Assembly: GCA_965203795.1 (NCBI GenBank)
Contig: OZ241915.1
Span: 744,001 to 808,000, forward strand
DNA: 64,000 nt
DNA from: CBDBBY01 sp965203795
GTDB lineage: Bacteria; Pseudomonadota; Alphaproteobacteria; Rhodobacterales; Rhodobacteraceae
Direction: 5' to 3'
Shown here: positions 16,720-25,472 of the stretch, piece by piece
Layout of the letters: each line of letters opens with the position of its first letter
Numbering within the stretch: position 1 is the first letter of the stretch
Translations under genes and position numbers: made by a program
The notes under the pieces: model-generated
Seen by the model: only the letters and a program-made list of their open reading frames with translations
Database searches by the model: none
What the model was told of the DNA's origin: nothing

Positions 16720-17970
16720 ATGCGTCGGCACTCGATTTTCGCGCTCGCCCGGAACGCCCTGACCGGGCACCGCAGCTGGCCGGAGGCTTGGCGGAGCCCG
16801 CCGCTCCGCGACAGCTACGATGTCGTCATCGTGGGCGCCGGCGGCCACGGGCTGGCGACCGCCTACTATCTTGCGAAGAACCACGGCGCCCGGAGCGTCG
16901 CTGTGCTGGATCGGGGAGCCCTAGGGACGGGCAACGTGGGCCGGAACACGGTCACGGTCCGGTCGAACTATCTCCGCGACGAAAGCATACCGTTCTATGT
17001 GAAGTCGGCGGAGCTCTACGGCGGACTGACCACGGAACTCAACTTCAATCTCATGCACTCGAAGCGCGGCATGGTCGACGTGATCCAGACCTATCCCAAG
17101 CTTCGGGAAATACGGCGGCGCATGTACGCGATGCACCTGCACGGCTCGACCTACCGGCCCATGAGCGTCGCCGAGATCCGTCAGCGTATTCCGCCGCTGA
17201 AGGGCGGCGGCGCCGACTCCCGCCTGCCGATAGTCGGCGGGATGTTCCATCCGGACGCTGCGGTGAACCGCCATGACGCGGTCGCGTGGGGGTTCGCGCG
17301 GGCCGCGGATGCGCTGGGCGTCGAAATCCACCAGAACGTTCCCGTGAAGTCGCTGCTGCGCGGCGGCGACGGCGCGGTCCGGGGCGTTGAGACCGCGCGG
17401 GGGACCGTCAGGGCGGGCAAGGTCGGCTTGGCTGTTTCCGGGCACACCACGACACTCACTGAAACGGCGGGCCTGAAGCTTCCGCTCCGAACCTTCAATC
17501 TTGCCGCCTTCGTGTCGGAACCGGTGAAGCCGCTGATCGATGTCGTCGTGAACTGCCCGGACATCGGCTGCTACCTGTCCCAGTCGGACAAGGGGGAGCT
17601 TGTGGTCGGGGGCGCTCCAGATCTCGGGCAGTCGTTCCGCCGGGACATCAAGCAGACCGTCTTCGAGGACGCCGTCGCCGCGATGCTGGAGCTGTTCCCG
17701 TCGTTCAAGCGCCTCAAGCTGCTCCGGCAGTGGGGAGGCCATTTGGATATCGCACACGACGCGTCCCCGATTGTGAGCGGAACGGACGTTCCGGGCCTGT
17801 TCGTGACCGCGGGATGGTGGGGCGGCTACAAGGCGATCCCGGCTGGCGGCCTCGCGTTCGCCCATCTGGTTGCCACCGGACAGCCGCATCCGCTGATCGA
17901 GCCTTATTCGATAAGGCGTTTCCGCCGCCTCGAGTTCATTTTCGAGTCCGGCACGACGGTGGTGGCGTAG
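16720..17970 (+). CDS. soxB: heterotetrameric sarcosine oxidase, beta subunit
   Basis: From the ATG at 16720 the 416-residue protein begins MRRHSIFALARNALTGH, the usual SoxB N-terminus. It continues into the FAD-binding YDVVIVGAGGHGLATAYYL (34-52). It oxidatively demethylates sarcosine together with SoxA, passing the methyl group to tetrahydrofolate. The region RNTVTVRSNYLRDES (FMN/FAD attachment area) and the C-terminal GWWGGYKAIPAGG loop are conserved. A TTG at 16702 with a GGCGGGGA just upstream is an alternative start. First gene of soxBDAG. The 266-base gap to the divergent HEPN gene holds its promoter. Confidence 0.93.
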   Translation: MRRHSIFALARNALTGHRSWPEAWRSPPLRDSYDVVIVGAGGHGLATAYYLAKNHGARSVAVLDRGALGTGNVGRNTVTVRSNYLRDESIPFYVKSAELYGGLTTELNFNLMHSKRGMVDVIQTYPKLREIRRRMYAMHLHGSTYRPMSVAEIRQRIPPLKGGGADSRLPIVGGMFHPDAAVNRHDAVAWGFARAADALGVEIHQNVPVKSLLRGGDGAVRGVETARGTVRAGKVGLAVSGHTTTLTETAGLKLPLRTFNLAAFVSEPVKPLIDVVVNCPDIGCYLSQSDKGELVVGGAPDLGQSFRRDIKQTVFEDAVAAMLELFPSFKRLKLLRQWGGHLDIAHDASPIVSGTDVPGLFVTAGWWGGYKAIPAGGLAFAHLVATGQPHPLIEPYSIRRFRRLEFIFESGTTVVA

Positions 17971-17980
17971 GGCGTCCGCG

Positions 17981-18232
17981 ATGCTGCTGCTGACCTGCCC
18001 GCATTGCGGACCGCGCGACGAGAGGGAGTTCGTCTACGGAGGGCCGTCGGCGGCGAGACGGCCCGACGACGCGGGTGGGCTTTCCGAAGAGGCGTGGATC
18101 GAGCATTTGACCGTGCCGTCCAACCCGGTTGGCGCCGTGGCCGAGCGCTGGTGGCACGCACGCGGATGCGGCGAATGGATCGAGGTGAGCAGGAACACCG
18201 CCACTCACGATCTTGGCGGAACCGGCGGCTGA
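17981..18232 (+). CDS. soxD: sarcosine oxidase, delta subunit
   Basis: An 83-residue subunit with the zinc-binding TCPHCG motif (C6, C9) and the WWHARGCGEW segment providing His and Cys. It matches SoxD, the small structural subunit that binds zinc in the heterotetramer. It starts ten bases after soxB and ends two bases before soxA, so expression is tightly coupled. Confidence 0.93.
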   Translation: MLLLTCPHCGPRDEREFVYGGPSAARRPDDAGGLSEEAWIEHLTVPSNPVGAVAERWWHARGCGEWIEVSRNTATHDLGGTGG

Positions 18233-18234
18233 CG

Positions 18235-21180
18235 ATGGCGGGACTCGGCGTCCGCATGCCCGCAGGCGGCAGGATGGACCGAAGCAGGCCGGTTTCGTTT
18301 GAGTTCAACGGCCGGCGGCATCAGGGATTCGCTGGAGACACCGTTGCCTCCGCGCTCCTTGCCGCAGGCGAGCGGATCACGGCGAGGAGCTTCAAGTACC
18401 ATCGGCCCAGGGGAATCATCGGCGGCTGGACCGAGGAGCCGGGCACGTACGTCGAAGTGCTGGGAGAAGGCGCGTCCGCCAACCAGCCGGCGACCGCGCT
18501 CGCCATCGCCGATGGCATGAGGATCCGCACGGTCAACTGCTGGCCCTCGCCGAGGCTCGACTTGGGAGCGATCAACCAGCTCTACGCGGGCCTGATCCCC
18601 GCCGGCTTCTACTACAAGACCTTCTTCAGTCCCGGCTGGCGCTTCTATGAGCCGTTGATTCGGCGGGCTGCAGGCTTGGCGGGCGCTCCGGCCGCCCCGC
18701 CTGTTGAAGGCCGGTTCGAAGCGCGCGACTGGCACTGCGACGTGCTGGTCGCCGGAGGTGGGCCCGCGGGCTTGGCGGCGGCATTGGCCGCCGCCCGCGC
18801 CGGCGCCCGGGTTCTGCTCGCGGACGACGGGCCTGAATTCGGCGGCTCGCTGCTGGACCGGAACCTGCTGCTCGACGGCGCGCCCGGCGCGGAGTGGGCG
18901 GCGCAGGCCGTCCGCGAACTGGCCAGCATGTCCAATGTGGTTCTGCTCAAGGATTCGCTTGTCTGGGCCTACCGTGAGCACAACCTGATCCTTGTTTGCG
19001 AGCGCAAGCCCGCGCTGCGCGGACTCATTGAGCGGAACTGGCGCGTGCGCGCGAAAGCCGTCGTGCTCGCCACCGGCGCCACCGAGCGGATGATCCTGTT
19101 CGGCGGGAACGACCGGCCCGGCGTCATGCTTGCATCGGCCGTCCAGCGGTACGTGAACCGGCATGCGGTTCGTCCCGGACGGCGAGCGGTCGTGTTCACC
19201 AACAATGACAGTGCCTACATGGCGGCCGCGGACATGTCGGCTGCGGGAATCGAGGTTGCGGCGGTGGTCGATTGCCGTTCGGAGGCATCGCCTGCTGCCA
19301 TCCGCCGTCTGCCGGACGTCGAGATGCTTCCGGGAAGGCTGGTCGTGCGCGCCATGGGCGGGCGCGGCGTGAGGGCGGTCGAGGTCGCCAAGCGCGGAGG
19401 CGGCGGGACGCGCCGGATCCAGTGCGACCTTCTTGCGGTATCCGGGGGCTGGAATCCTTCCGTTCAGCTGTGGTCGCAATCGCGCGGAGGCATCGAGTAC
19501 AGCGCCGATATCGCCGCCTACGCTCCGGCGAAGGCCGCGCAGGCCGCGGTATGCGCCGGGGCTGCGAACGGCGCGTTCAGTCTTGCGGAAGCTTTGGCGC
19601 AGGGCGCGCACGCTGGCGCCCGCGCGGCGTCGCGCTCGTCGGCGGATGTTGGCAAAATCGAGCTCCCTCGTGTCGAAACCGAGGAGCCGTGCGGCATTGA
19701 GCCGCTTTGGGAAGCCCATTCCGCTGCCCGCGAGCGGGACTGCTTCGTTGACATTTTCAACGACGTGACCGTGCGCGACCTCCGGATAGCCGTGAGCGAA
19801 GGCTTCGGCGCGGCCGAGCACGCCAAGCGGTACACGACGGCGGGCATGGGCCTGGACCAGGGCAGGACCGGAGGCATGAACGTTTCCGGCAGCCTCGCGC
19901 GGCTTCGAGGGGGCGACATTGCCGAGGTCGGCCTCACCACGTTCCGGCCGCCCGTCGCGCCCGTTTCGTTCGGGGCGGTCGCAGGAATGCGGGAAGGCCC
20001 GCTGGTCCTTCCCTACCGCCATACGCCGGTAACCAGCTGGAATATCGAAGCGGGCGCAGTGATGTACGAAGCCGGGGCCCGGTGGCGCCGGCCCGGTTAC
20101 TATCCCGCTGCTGGCGAAACCATGCAGGAAGCCGTCAACCGCGAAGCCCGCGCGGTGCGCAACGGCGCGGGGATCTACGACGGCTCGCCCCTCGGCACCT
20201 TCGAAGTGAAGGGTTCCGACGCCTCCCGGCTGATGGATTTCGTCTACACGAATCGGATGGCCGCCTTGAAGGTCGGCGAGGGGCGGTACGGGGTCATGCT
20301 GACCGACGACGGCCTCGTGTTCGACGACGGCGTATGCTTTCGCCTCGGCGAATGCCGGTTCCTGGTGTCGACTTCGACAGCGAACGCGGAACTGGTTCGC
20401 AGGCATCTCGAAAGGATACTCGCGGTCGAGCGTCCCGATTGGGATGCGCGAATCATGGATCTCACATGCCAATGGATGAACGCGACCATCTGCGGTCCGC
20501 GCGCCAGGGAGGTGGTCGCGGCGCTCGGGACGGACATCGATCTGGATCCGCCCGCGTTCCCCTTCATGTCTATCCGCGACGGAACCGTCGCCGGTGTTCC
20601 CGCGAGAATCGCCCGGGTGAGCTTCACCGGCGAGCTCTCGTTCGAGATCAATGTGCGGGCCCGCGACATGGCCGCGCTTTGGAGCGCGGCGGTCAGCGCG
20701 GGCCGGCCGCACGGAATCGAGCCGGTCGGATCCGAAACCAGCCATGTGCTCCGAGTGGAAAAGGGCTTCGTCTCGATCGGCCACGAAGTCGACGGGACGG
20801 CGGATCCCTTCGATCTTGGCATGGGCTGGGTCATGTCGATGGACAAGGGCGACTTCATAGGGCGCGCATCGGTGATGATCCGCCGCGGCGCGGGGGAGCC
20901 GCGGCGGGAGCTTGTCGGCCTCCTGACGAAGGATCGGGGGCGCATGCTGTCCGAGGGCGCCCCTCTGACGCCGGGCGGACGCAAGGAGGCGACCGAAGGG
21001 TTCGTGACGGCTTCCGTCTGGAGCGTGGTCAAAGAGCGGCCGGTCGCGCTGGCGCTGCTCATGGACGGCAGAAGCAGGATCGGCGGAACCGCGTTCGCGC
21101 GGGAGCTGGATGAGGTCATCGAGGCGGAAATCGTGCCTCCGGTGTTCCACGACCCGCGCGGCAAGAGGCTGCGGAGCTGA
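18235..21180 (+). CDS. soxA: sarcosine oxidase, alpha subunit
   Basis: A 981-residue subunit, normal for SoxA. It has an N-terminal Fer2_4-like domain without cluster cysteines (about 15-100, FKYHRPRGI), then a NAD-binding Rossmann domain starting near residue 167 (VLVAGGGPAGLAAALAAARA). The C-terminal aminomethyltransferase (GCV_T) half, from about residue 630, binds tetrahydrofolate. It channels the methyl group of sarcosine into 5,10-methylene-THF while NAD+ binds the alpha subunit. The frame opens earlier at 18004, but that part overlaps soxD and is not SoxA-like. Start at 18235 follows the soxD stop. Confidence 0.95.
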   Translation: MAGLGVRMPAGGRMDRSRPVSFEFNGRRHQGFAGDTVASALLAAGERITARSFKYHRPRGIIGGWTEEPGTYVEVLGEGASANQPATALAIADGMRIRTVNCWPSPRLDLGAINQLYAGLIPAGFYYKTFFSPGWRFYEPLIRRAAGLAGAPAAPPVEGRFEARDWHCDVLVAGGGPAGLAAALAAARAGARVLLADDGPEFGGSLLDRNLLLDGAPGAEWAAQAVRELASMSNVVLLKDSLVWAYREHNLILVCERKPALRGLIERNWRVRAKAVVLATGATERMILFGGNDRPGVMLASAVQRYVNRHAVRPGRRAVVFTNNDSAYMAAADMSAAGIEVAAVVDCRSEASPAAIRRLPDVEMLPGRLVVRAMGGRGVRAVEVAKRGGGGTRRIQCDLLAVSGGWNPSVQLWSQSRGGIEYSADIAAYAPAKAAQAAVCAGAANGAFSLAEALAQGAHAGARAASRSSADVGKIELPRVETEEPCGIEPLWEAHSAARERDCFVDIFNDVTVRDLRIAVSEGFGAAEHAKRYTTAGMGLDQGRTGGMNVSGSLARLRGGDIAEVGLTTFRPPVAPVSFGAVAGMREGPLVLPYRHTPVTSWNIEAGAVMYEAGARWRRPGYYPAAGETMQEAVNREARAVRNGAGIYDGSPLGTFEVKGSDASRLMDFVYTNRMAALKVGEGRYGVMLTDDGLVFDDGVCFRLGECRFLVSTSTANAELVRRHLERILAVERPDWDARIMDLTCQWMNATICGPRAREVVAALGTDIDLDPPAFPFMSIRDGTVAGVPARIARVSFTGELSFEINVRARDMAALWSAAVSAGRPHGIEPVGSETSHVLRVEKGFVSIGHEVDGTADPFDLGMGWVMSMDKGDFIGRASVMIRRGAGEPRRELVGLLTKDRGRMLSEGAPLTPGGRKEATEGFVTASVWSVVKERPVALALLMDGRSRIGGTAFARELDEVIEAEIVPPVFHDPRGKRLRS

Positions 21181-21181
21181 C

Positions 21182-21697
21182 ATGGCGTACGACGCGACCG
21201 CCAAGCGAATCGGGATTCGGGCCGTGTTCGACCTCAAGGGAAGCCGGGAGGACGTATCCGACTGGGCCGGGGCAGCGCTTCCCGGGTTTCCGGAAGTGCC
21301 CAACACGCGCTCGGCGGAGGGCGGATGCGAACTCATGTGGACCGGCCCCGAGCACTGGCTTCTCTGCGCGCCGCTTGAACGCGAGAGCGAGCTTCTCGGC
21401 TTGCTGAAGCCTGACGAGGCTCCGGCGCCGGTCTCGGTCGCGCTCGTGTCGGACGTCTACGAGTTCTTCAGGCTGGAAGGGCCGCACGCGCCGGAAGTCG
21501 TTTCGGTGGCGTCGCCGCTCGACTATCGCGCGCTGCCCTCGAACGCAGCCACCTTCACAGCGGCGTTCGGGCAGAAGGCGTTATTCATCCCTCGCGGCGG
21601 CGCCTTCGAAATCGCCGTGGAAAACAGCTGCGCGGCGATGTTCGAAGACTGTTTCGCTGCCGCGATAGGCGCGAAGCCCGGCGCCAAGGGGACATAG
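21182..21697 (+). CDS. soxG: sarcosine oxidase, gamma subunit
   Basis: A 171-residue protein with the SoxG-type aminomethyltransferase-like fold (GPEHWLLCAPLERESELL, VSVASPLDYRALP, GAFEIAVENSCAAMFEDCF). It starts one base after the soxA stop and completes the BDAG order. The gene set lacks the glyA, folD and purU neighbours sometimes seen downstream. Instead it converges on the amidase gene after 27 bases. The operon implies use of sarcosine derived from glycine betaine, creatinine or methylated amines. Confidence 0.92.
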   Translation: MAYDATAKRIGIRAVFDLKGSREDVSDWAGAALPGFPEVPNTRSAEGGCELMWTGPEHWLLCAPLERESELLGLLKPDEAPAPVSVALVSDVYEFFRLEGPHAPEVVSVASPLDYRALPSNAATFTAAFGQKALFIPRGGAFEIAVENSCAAMFEDCFAAAIGAKPGAKGT

Positions 21698-21724
21698 GGG
21701 CGGGTTCGCGTTCCGCCTGAACCG

Positions 21725-23008
21725 TCAGCCCTGCGCCAGCGCCCTCTCGACCCACTCGGCGGCCGCGAGCAGCCCGCCGTCGTCGTCCTTCCGGGCGACC
21801 AGCTGGATCGCAAGGGGAAGGCCCGACGCGCCGTTTCCGACCGGGATCGACACGGCGGGTGCTCCCAGAAAGGTCCAAGCCCTGCTGAACACCGGATCGC
21901 CGGTGCCGTGTTCGATGCCCGGCGCCTCGCCTGTTGAAGCCGGCGTCAGCACGACGTCCAATTCGGACAAGGCCGCCGCCCCGAAGACATTCATGTCCCG
22001 TCCGAGCTGAAGTGCGGATCGGTACTCCTCAAAGCCGATGCCGAGGCCTTGCTCGACCAGCGCCTCGAACCGGTCGCTGATCAAATGGCGGCAGCTTCCG
22101 TACTCGTGGATGCGGGATTGCGCGGTCTCGTAAGCCATGACCATCTCTTGCGCCTCGGTCAGGCTCGCGAAATCGGGAGCATGGTCGACCTCGACGACCC
22201 GCGCTCCCTCGTCCTCGAGCAGCGAGGCGGCCCGGCCGCACGCATCCTGCGCGTCCTTGGAACAGAGGTTCCAGTGGGGGCCGGGCATGAACCCGACCTC
22301 CGGAGGCGATTCGCGGAACCGGTCGCCGCGCGCTCCGTCGCCGCAGAGCGCCAATCTGGCCAGTCCGAGATCCGCCGCCGATCTCGCGTATGCGCCGAGC
22401 GAATCGAGACTCCGGGCCAGTCCCATGACGCCCTGCAAGTCGACGGCTCCCAGCGACGATTTGTACGCGAAGACGCCGCAAAACGCCCCCGGCCGGATCA
22501 CCGACGCCGCGGTCTGCGAGCCGAGAGCGAGAGGAACCATGAAATCGGCGACGGCCGCCGCGGACCCGCTTGACGAGCCTCCGGGCGTTCTTCCGGTATC
22601 GACGGGATTGCGTGTCTTTCCGGGATGGAAGAAGGCGAACTCGGTCGTGACGGATTTCCCGATCAGGATTGCGCCGGCCCGCAGCAGATGCTCGACGCAG
22701 CTCGCGTTCCTGGGAGGGCGGAAGCCGCTGTAGATCGGCGATCCCCAAGCCGTCGGAAAATCCTTCGTGTCGATGATGTCCTTGGCGGCGAACGGCACTC
22801 CTGCCAGCGGCCCGTCATGCCCGTCGCGGTCGATCCGCCGGGCGGACGCAAGCGCCAATTCCTCGTCGTGGCACTCGAACGCGCCGATTTCCTCGTCCCG
22901 CTCCCTGATTCGGTCGAAGCATGCCGACACGATGGCTTCCGCCTTCAGGCTACCCGCCCGCACGCCCCGCGCGATTTCCGCTGCCGTCAATTCGTTCAAG
23001 CCTGGCAC
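21725..23008 (-). CDS. amidase-signature family hydrolase
   Basis: A 427-residue amidase-signature enzyme. The catalytic Lys76 is in GVPFAAKDIID, the Gly/Ser-rich loop is GRTPGGSSSGSAAAVADF (139-156) and the nucleophile region reads GSQTAASVIRPGAFCG, making Ser169 the likely nucleophile. GSQTAAS is a variant of the common GTQTAGS form. It would hydrolyse an amide or ureide bond. It is the last gene of the minus-strand operon 21725-26818 and starts inside the end of the DUF1116 gene (13-base overlap). Substrate is likely a product of the upstream Rieske and DUF1116 steps. Confidence 0.88.
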   Translation of the reverse strand: MPGLNELTAAEIARGVRAGSLKAEAIVSACFDRIRERDEEIGAFECHDEELALASARRIDRDGHDGPLAGVPFAAKDIIDTKDFPTAWGSPIYSGFRPPRNASCVEHLLRAGAILIGKSVTTEFAFFHPGKTRNPVDTGRTPGGSSSGSAAAVADFMVPLALGSQTAASVIRPGAFCGVFAYKSSLGAVDLQGVMGLARSLDSLGAYARSAADLGLARLALCGDGARGDRFRESPPEVGFMPGPHWNLCSKDAQDACGRAASLLEDEGARVVEVDHAPDFASLTEAQEMVMAYETAQSRIHEYGSCRHLISDRFEALVEQGLGIGFEEYRSALQLGRDMNVFGAAALSELDVVLTPASTGEAPGIEHGTGDPVFSRAWTFLGAPAVSIPVGNGASGLPLAIQLVARKDDDGGLLAAAEWVERALAQG

Positions 23009-24216
23009 GTCGGCTCCCCTTCCAATGCCGCAAGCGCCGCTTCGAACGGCTCCGCGGACGAGTCCAGAATTCCGCCTCCGATTCGCCCGAGCTCTCCGGA
23101 CGAGTCGATCATTCCGAGCGACACGAACGGCCCGGCGCCCGCCGCTGCGGCGCGGCGTCCGGAAACGCCCAGTTTCAGATCGACGCCCCTGAAGGCCACA
23201 TGGGGCGCCAGCGTCAGGGCGCTCCGCCGTCCGCTCGCATCGGACGGGAGGAATTCCGCGAACGCTTCCGCGGTCTTCGGCGCCGCTTCGAACGCCATCG
23301 CCCCCAGTCCGAACGCGTCGACAATCGCGCTGTCGCCGATCGCGCCCAGCGCTCGTTCGGCAGGAAGCCCGCCTTCAATCGATCCGGCCGGACGCGGCGC
23401 CGGAGCGGTGAACCAGCGCCCCGGCATTCCCGAAAGCTGGATGCCGCATTCGGTGCCGTTTCCCGCGGCAGCCGTCAGGAGCGACGAGCCGTCGACGCCT
23501 TCGCCTGCGCGAAGCGCGCACTTGGTCGCGGCCATCCACAGGTTCAGGAACAGGCTCGGCGAGGAGCGCGCGAACTCCAATGCGCGGGCGTCCTTGATTC
23601 CGCCGGGCGTGCGTTCCTGCATCTCCGCCAGCAGCATGGCGGTGGCTTCCCCGGTGCGGCCATGGCAGTCGTCGCCTTTGAGAATCGATTCCGACGCCAG
23701 CGGCAGCAGCGCGATTCCCTCCGCAAGTCCGCGCTCGAGCGCGTCGGCGAAGCCGTCGTTCAGCCACCGGATGTGCTCAAGGACTTCTTTGCTTCGCAGT
23801 CCGAGCCGGAGCGACGGGCCTGAACCGCCATTGATCGGGGCGAACGCGCGGACTTGGCCGCCGTGCGCATCGTATACGGCATGCAGCGGCATCGAAGCTG
23901 AAACGACCGCCGCAAGCGGCACGACGACGCCTTTGTCCTGCGCGGGCGACAGCGCGATTTCCTCCGACCGGATCAGCCGTTCGGCGGAATCGAAATCCGC
24001 GGCGAGACCTTCATAGACCGCTGCAACGCAAGCCGAATTCATGACGGGCGCGGGGATCGAATCGATTCCCGCGAAGGCCGGCCCGGCGTGCAAAAGGGTT
24101 CCGGGCGGAATTCCTGCGGCGGACTTCGCGCTCTCAAGGCCGTTCCAGACCGGTTCCGCCACCATGGCCCGGTCGAACGCCAGCCTGTCCGCGGCGTGGA
24201 TGCCTTCGGGATTCAA
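22996..24216 (-). CDS. DUF1116 protein (AllG/YlbE-type)
   Basis: About 406 residues from a TTG at 24216 that overlaps the previous stop (TTGA). The family is recognisable from LHAGPAFAGI, VAAVYEGLAADFDSAERLI, SPSLFLNLWMAATKCALRAG, DGSSLLTAAAGNGTECGIQL and a GDSAIVDAFGLG segment. All are close to E. coli YlbE (AllG), one of the three proteins now linked to oxamate carbamoyltransferase activity. In that system AllG acts with FdrA (AllF) and YlbF (AllH). Neither partner nor a carbamate kinase is encoded here. Instead it sits between two unknown paralogues and an amidase. It is slightly shorter than YlbE at the N-terminus. Confidence 0.88.
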   Translation of the reverse strand: MNPEGIHAADRLAFDRAMVAEPVWNGLESAKSAAGIPPGTLLHAGPAFAGIDSIPAPVMNSACVAAVYEGLAADFDSAERLIRSEEIALSPAQDKGVVVPLAAVVSASMPLHAVYDAHGGQVRAFAPINGGSGPSLRLGLRSKEVLEHIRWLNDGFADALERGLAEGIALLPLASESILKGDDCHGRTGEATAMLLAEMQERTPGGIKDARALEFARSSPSLFLNLWMAATKCALRAGEGVDGSSLLTAAAGNGTECGIQLSGMPGRWFTAPAPRPAGSIEGGLPAERALGAIGDSAIVDAFGLGAMAFEAAPKTAEAFAEFLPSDASGRRSALTLAPHVAFRGVDLKLGVSGRRAAAAGAGPFVSLGMIDSSGELGRIGGGILDSSAEPFEAALAALEGEPTCQA

Positions 24217-24842
24217 GCCCGGCCCTGCGCCGGAAACATCCAAGTTTCCGCGAAGTAGAGGAACGCCGTGGTCGTTTCCATTCCGGCTTGGACGCGGGTT
24301 CCGACCTCTCCGGGCAGTATCCGCCCGTTGACCGTGATGCGCGCGCGCTTCGCAGGCACCAGCAGCGTGGTCATGAAGTGCTCCTTGGTGCCGGTCCGCT
24401 CCGGAGACAGCTCCAGCACTCTGGGGGCCTCGAGATCCTCCCATGCGAGCTCGACGCAATGCTCCGCGTTTGCGACGGTTTCGGAGTATCTTGGCCCAAG
24501 CGGGTCTCCCGACTGCCGGACCGCCGTCGCGTGCTCGTACGTCAGCGTACTGAATGGCGGAGCGTCACGGAACGCAGCAAGGAGTCCGATAAATTCCTCC
24601 ATCAGGAATTCGCCAAGTTCGGGATTGTCCCCCATCAGGAGGTTCGGCGCGCCCGCTGAGGCTTCGCTCGAGCCGGGCGTGCCGTACAGCAGGAGGACAT
24701 GGCCGAAGCCTACAGGCGACCACGCAACCCTGAAGAACAGCGCCATCGCGGAAAACTCGCCGTCGGGACCTTTGAGCAGAATTCCTGGATTCTCGCCTGA
24801 CCAGTCGACGGCGCCGGGCGCGAGGGAGCGTTCCGCGGACAT
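24213..24842 (-). CDS. conserved protein of unknown family, paralogue of the next gene upstream
   Basis: A 209-residue protein of unknown family. It shares length and landmarks with the product of 24843-25472: V(D/E)WSGE near residues 12-17, a mixed hydrophobic strand then SPxGxG, a L(Y)G(T/S)P turn, a central ELAW and a closing TW(M/T) segment. No signal peptide or membrane helix is seen. It may form a heterodimer with its paralogue. The gene is contiguous with its neighbours (stop/start adjacent at 24842/24843 and TTGA overlap with DUF1116), so it is an obligate part of the operon. Confidence 0.8.
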   Translation of the reverse strand: MSAERSLAPGAVDWSGENPGILLKGPDGEFSAMALFFRVAWSPVGFGHVLLLYGTPGSSEASAGAPNLLMGDNPELGEFLMEEFIGLLAAFRDAPPFSTLTYEHATAVRQSGDPLGPRYSETVANAEHCVELAWEDLEAPRVLELSPERTGTKEHFMTTLLVPAKRARITVNGRILPGEVGTRVQAGMETTTAFLYFAETWMFPAQGRA

Positions 24843-25472
24843 TCAGCCGGCCGCCGGAGTCGTCCAGGTTTCGGACAGCCCGAGCCAGGCGGTGGCGCGC
24901 TCCTTGCCGAAACTGGTCCAAGCGCCTACCTCGCCGCCGAGCCTCGCGCCGTTGACTGTCACGCTTGCTTCCGCAGCCTCGACCGCGACCGCGCGCATTT
25001 CGCGGCCTCCGGTCTCCGACTGGTCCGTGCCCGCGAAAACCGCTTGCGGCTCTCCGAGTCTGTTCCACGCCAGCTCAATTTCGATGCCGGATCCGCGCAG
25101 CGTCGTCGAGAATGCGGCGTTCAGGTCGCCCGGCTTCCGCGCGACGGAATGGAGGTCTCCCCAAGCCGCCGCGGCAAGTCCCTTTCGGCCGGCGAAGGGC
25201 GGCATGCCGCCGATCCACCCGTCAAGCAGCCAGCGCGCAAGGCTTTGGTTGTCCGTTAGAACCAAATTCAAAGCGTCGGGCCACCCTGATTCTTCATCGG
25301 GCGATCCGAGCATGATCGCCATGCTGCCTCGGCCGTGCGGCGAAAGAACGGCCTGCACGAACGCGGCAACCATCGTGAATCCGAAATACCCGGTCTTGCG
25401 CAGGAAAATGCAGCTGCGCTCGCCCGACCATTCCACCCTGCCGGGATTGACCGAAGGGCGCGTCATTGCCAT
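24843..25472 (-). CDS. conserved protein of unknown family, paralogue of the next gene downstream
   Basis: Also 209 residues, with the same conserved points as its paralogue (RVEWSGE, LSPHGRGSMAIMLGSP, IEIELAWNRLGEPQAVF, LSETWTTPAAG). It overlaps the 3' end of the Rieske oxygenase gene by ten bases and abuts the second paralogue without a gap. The exact equal length of both copies argues for a tandem duplication followed by divergence into two subunits. A SnoaL- or cupin-like small-subunit role beside the Rieske enzyme is conceivable but unsupported by motifs. Confidence 0.8.
   Translation of the reverse strand: MAMTRPSVNPGRVEWSGERSCIFLRKTGYFGFTMVAAFVQAVLSPHGRGSMAIMLGSPDEESGWPDALNLVLTDNQSLARWLLDGWIGGMPPFAGRKGLAAAAWGDLHSVARKPGDLNAAFSTTLRGSGIEIELAWNRLGEPQAVFAGTDQSETGGREMRAVAVEAAEASVTVNGARLGGEVGAWTSFGKERATAWLGLSETWTTPAAG

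Noticed and set aside
18205..21336. Very long open frame (over 1000 codons) on the minus strand opposite soxA
   Set aside because: It is the mirror of a clear SoxA reading frame in GC-rich DNA. Its translation is Arg/His/Pro-rich with no domain, so it is an artefact of codon bias.
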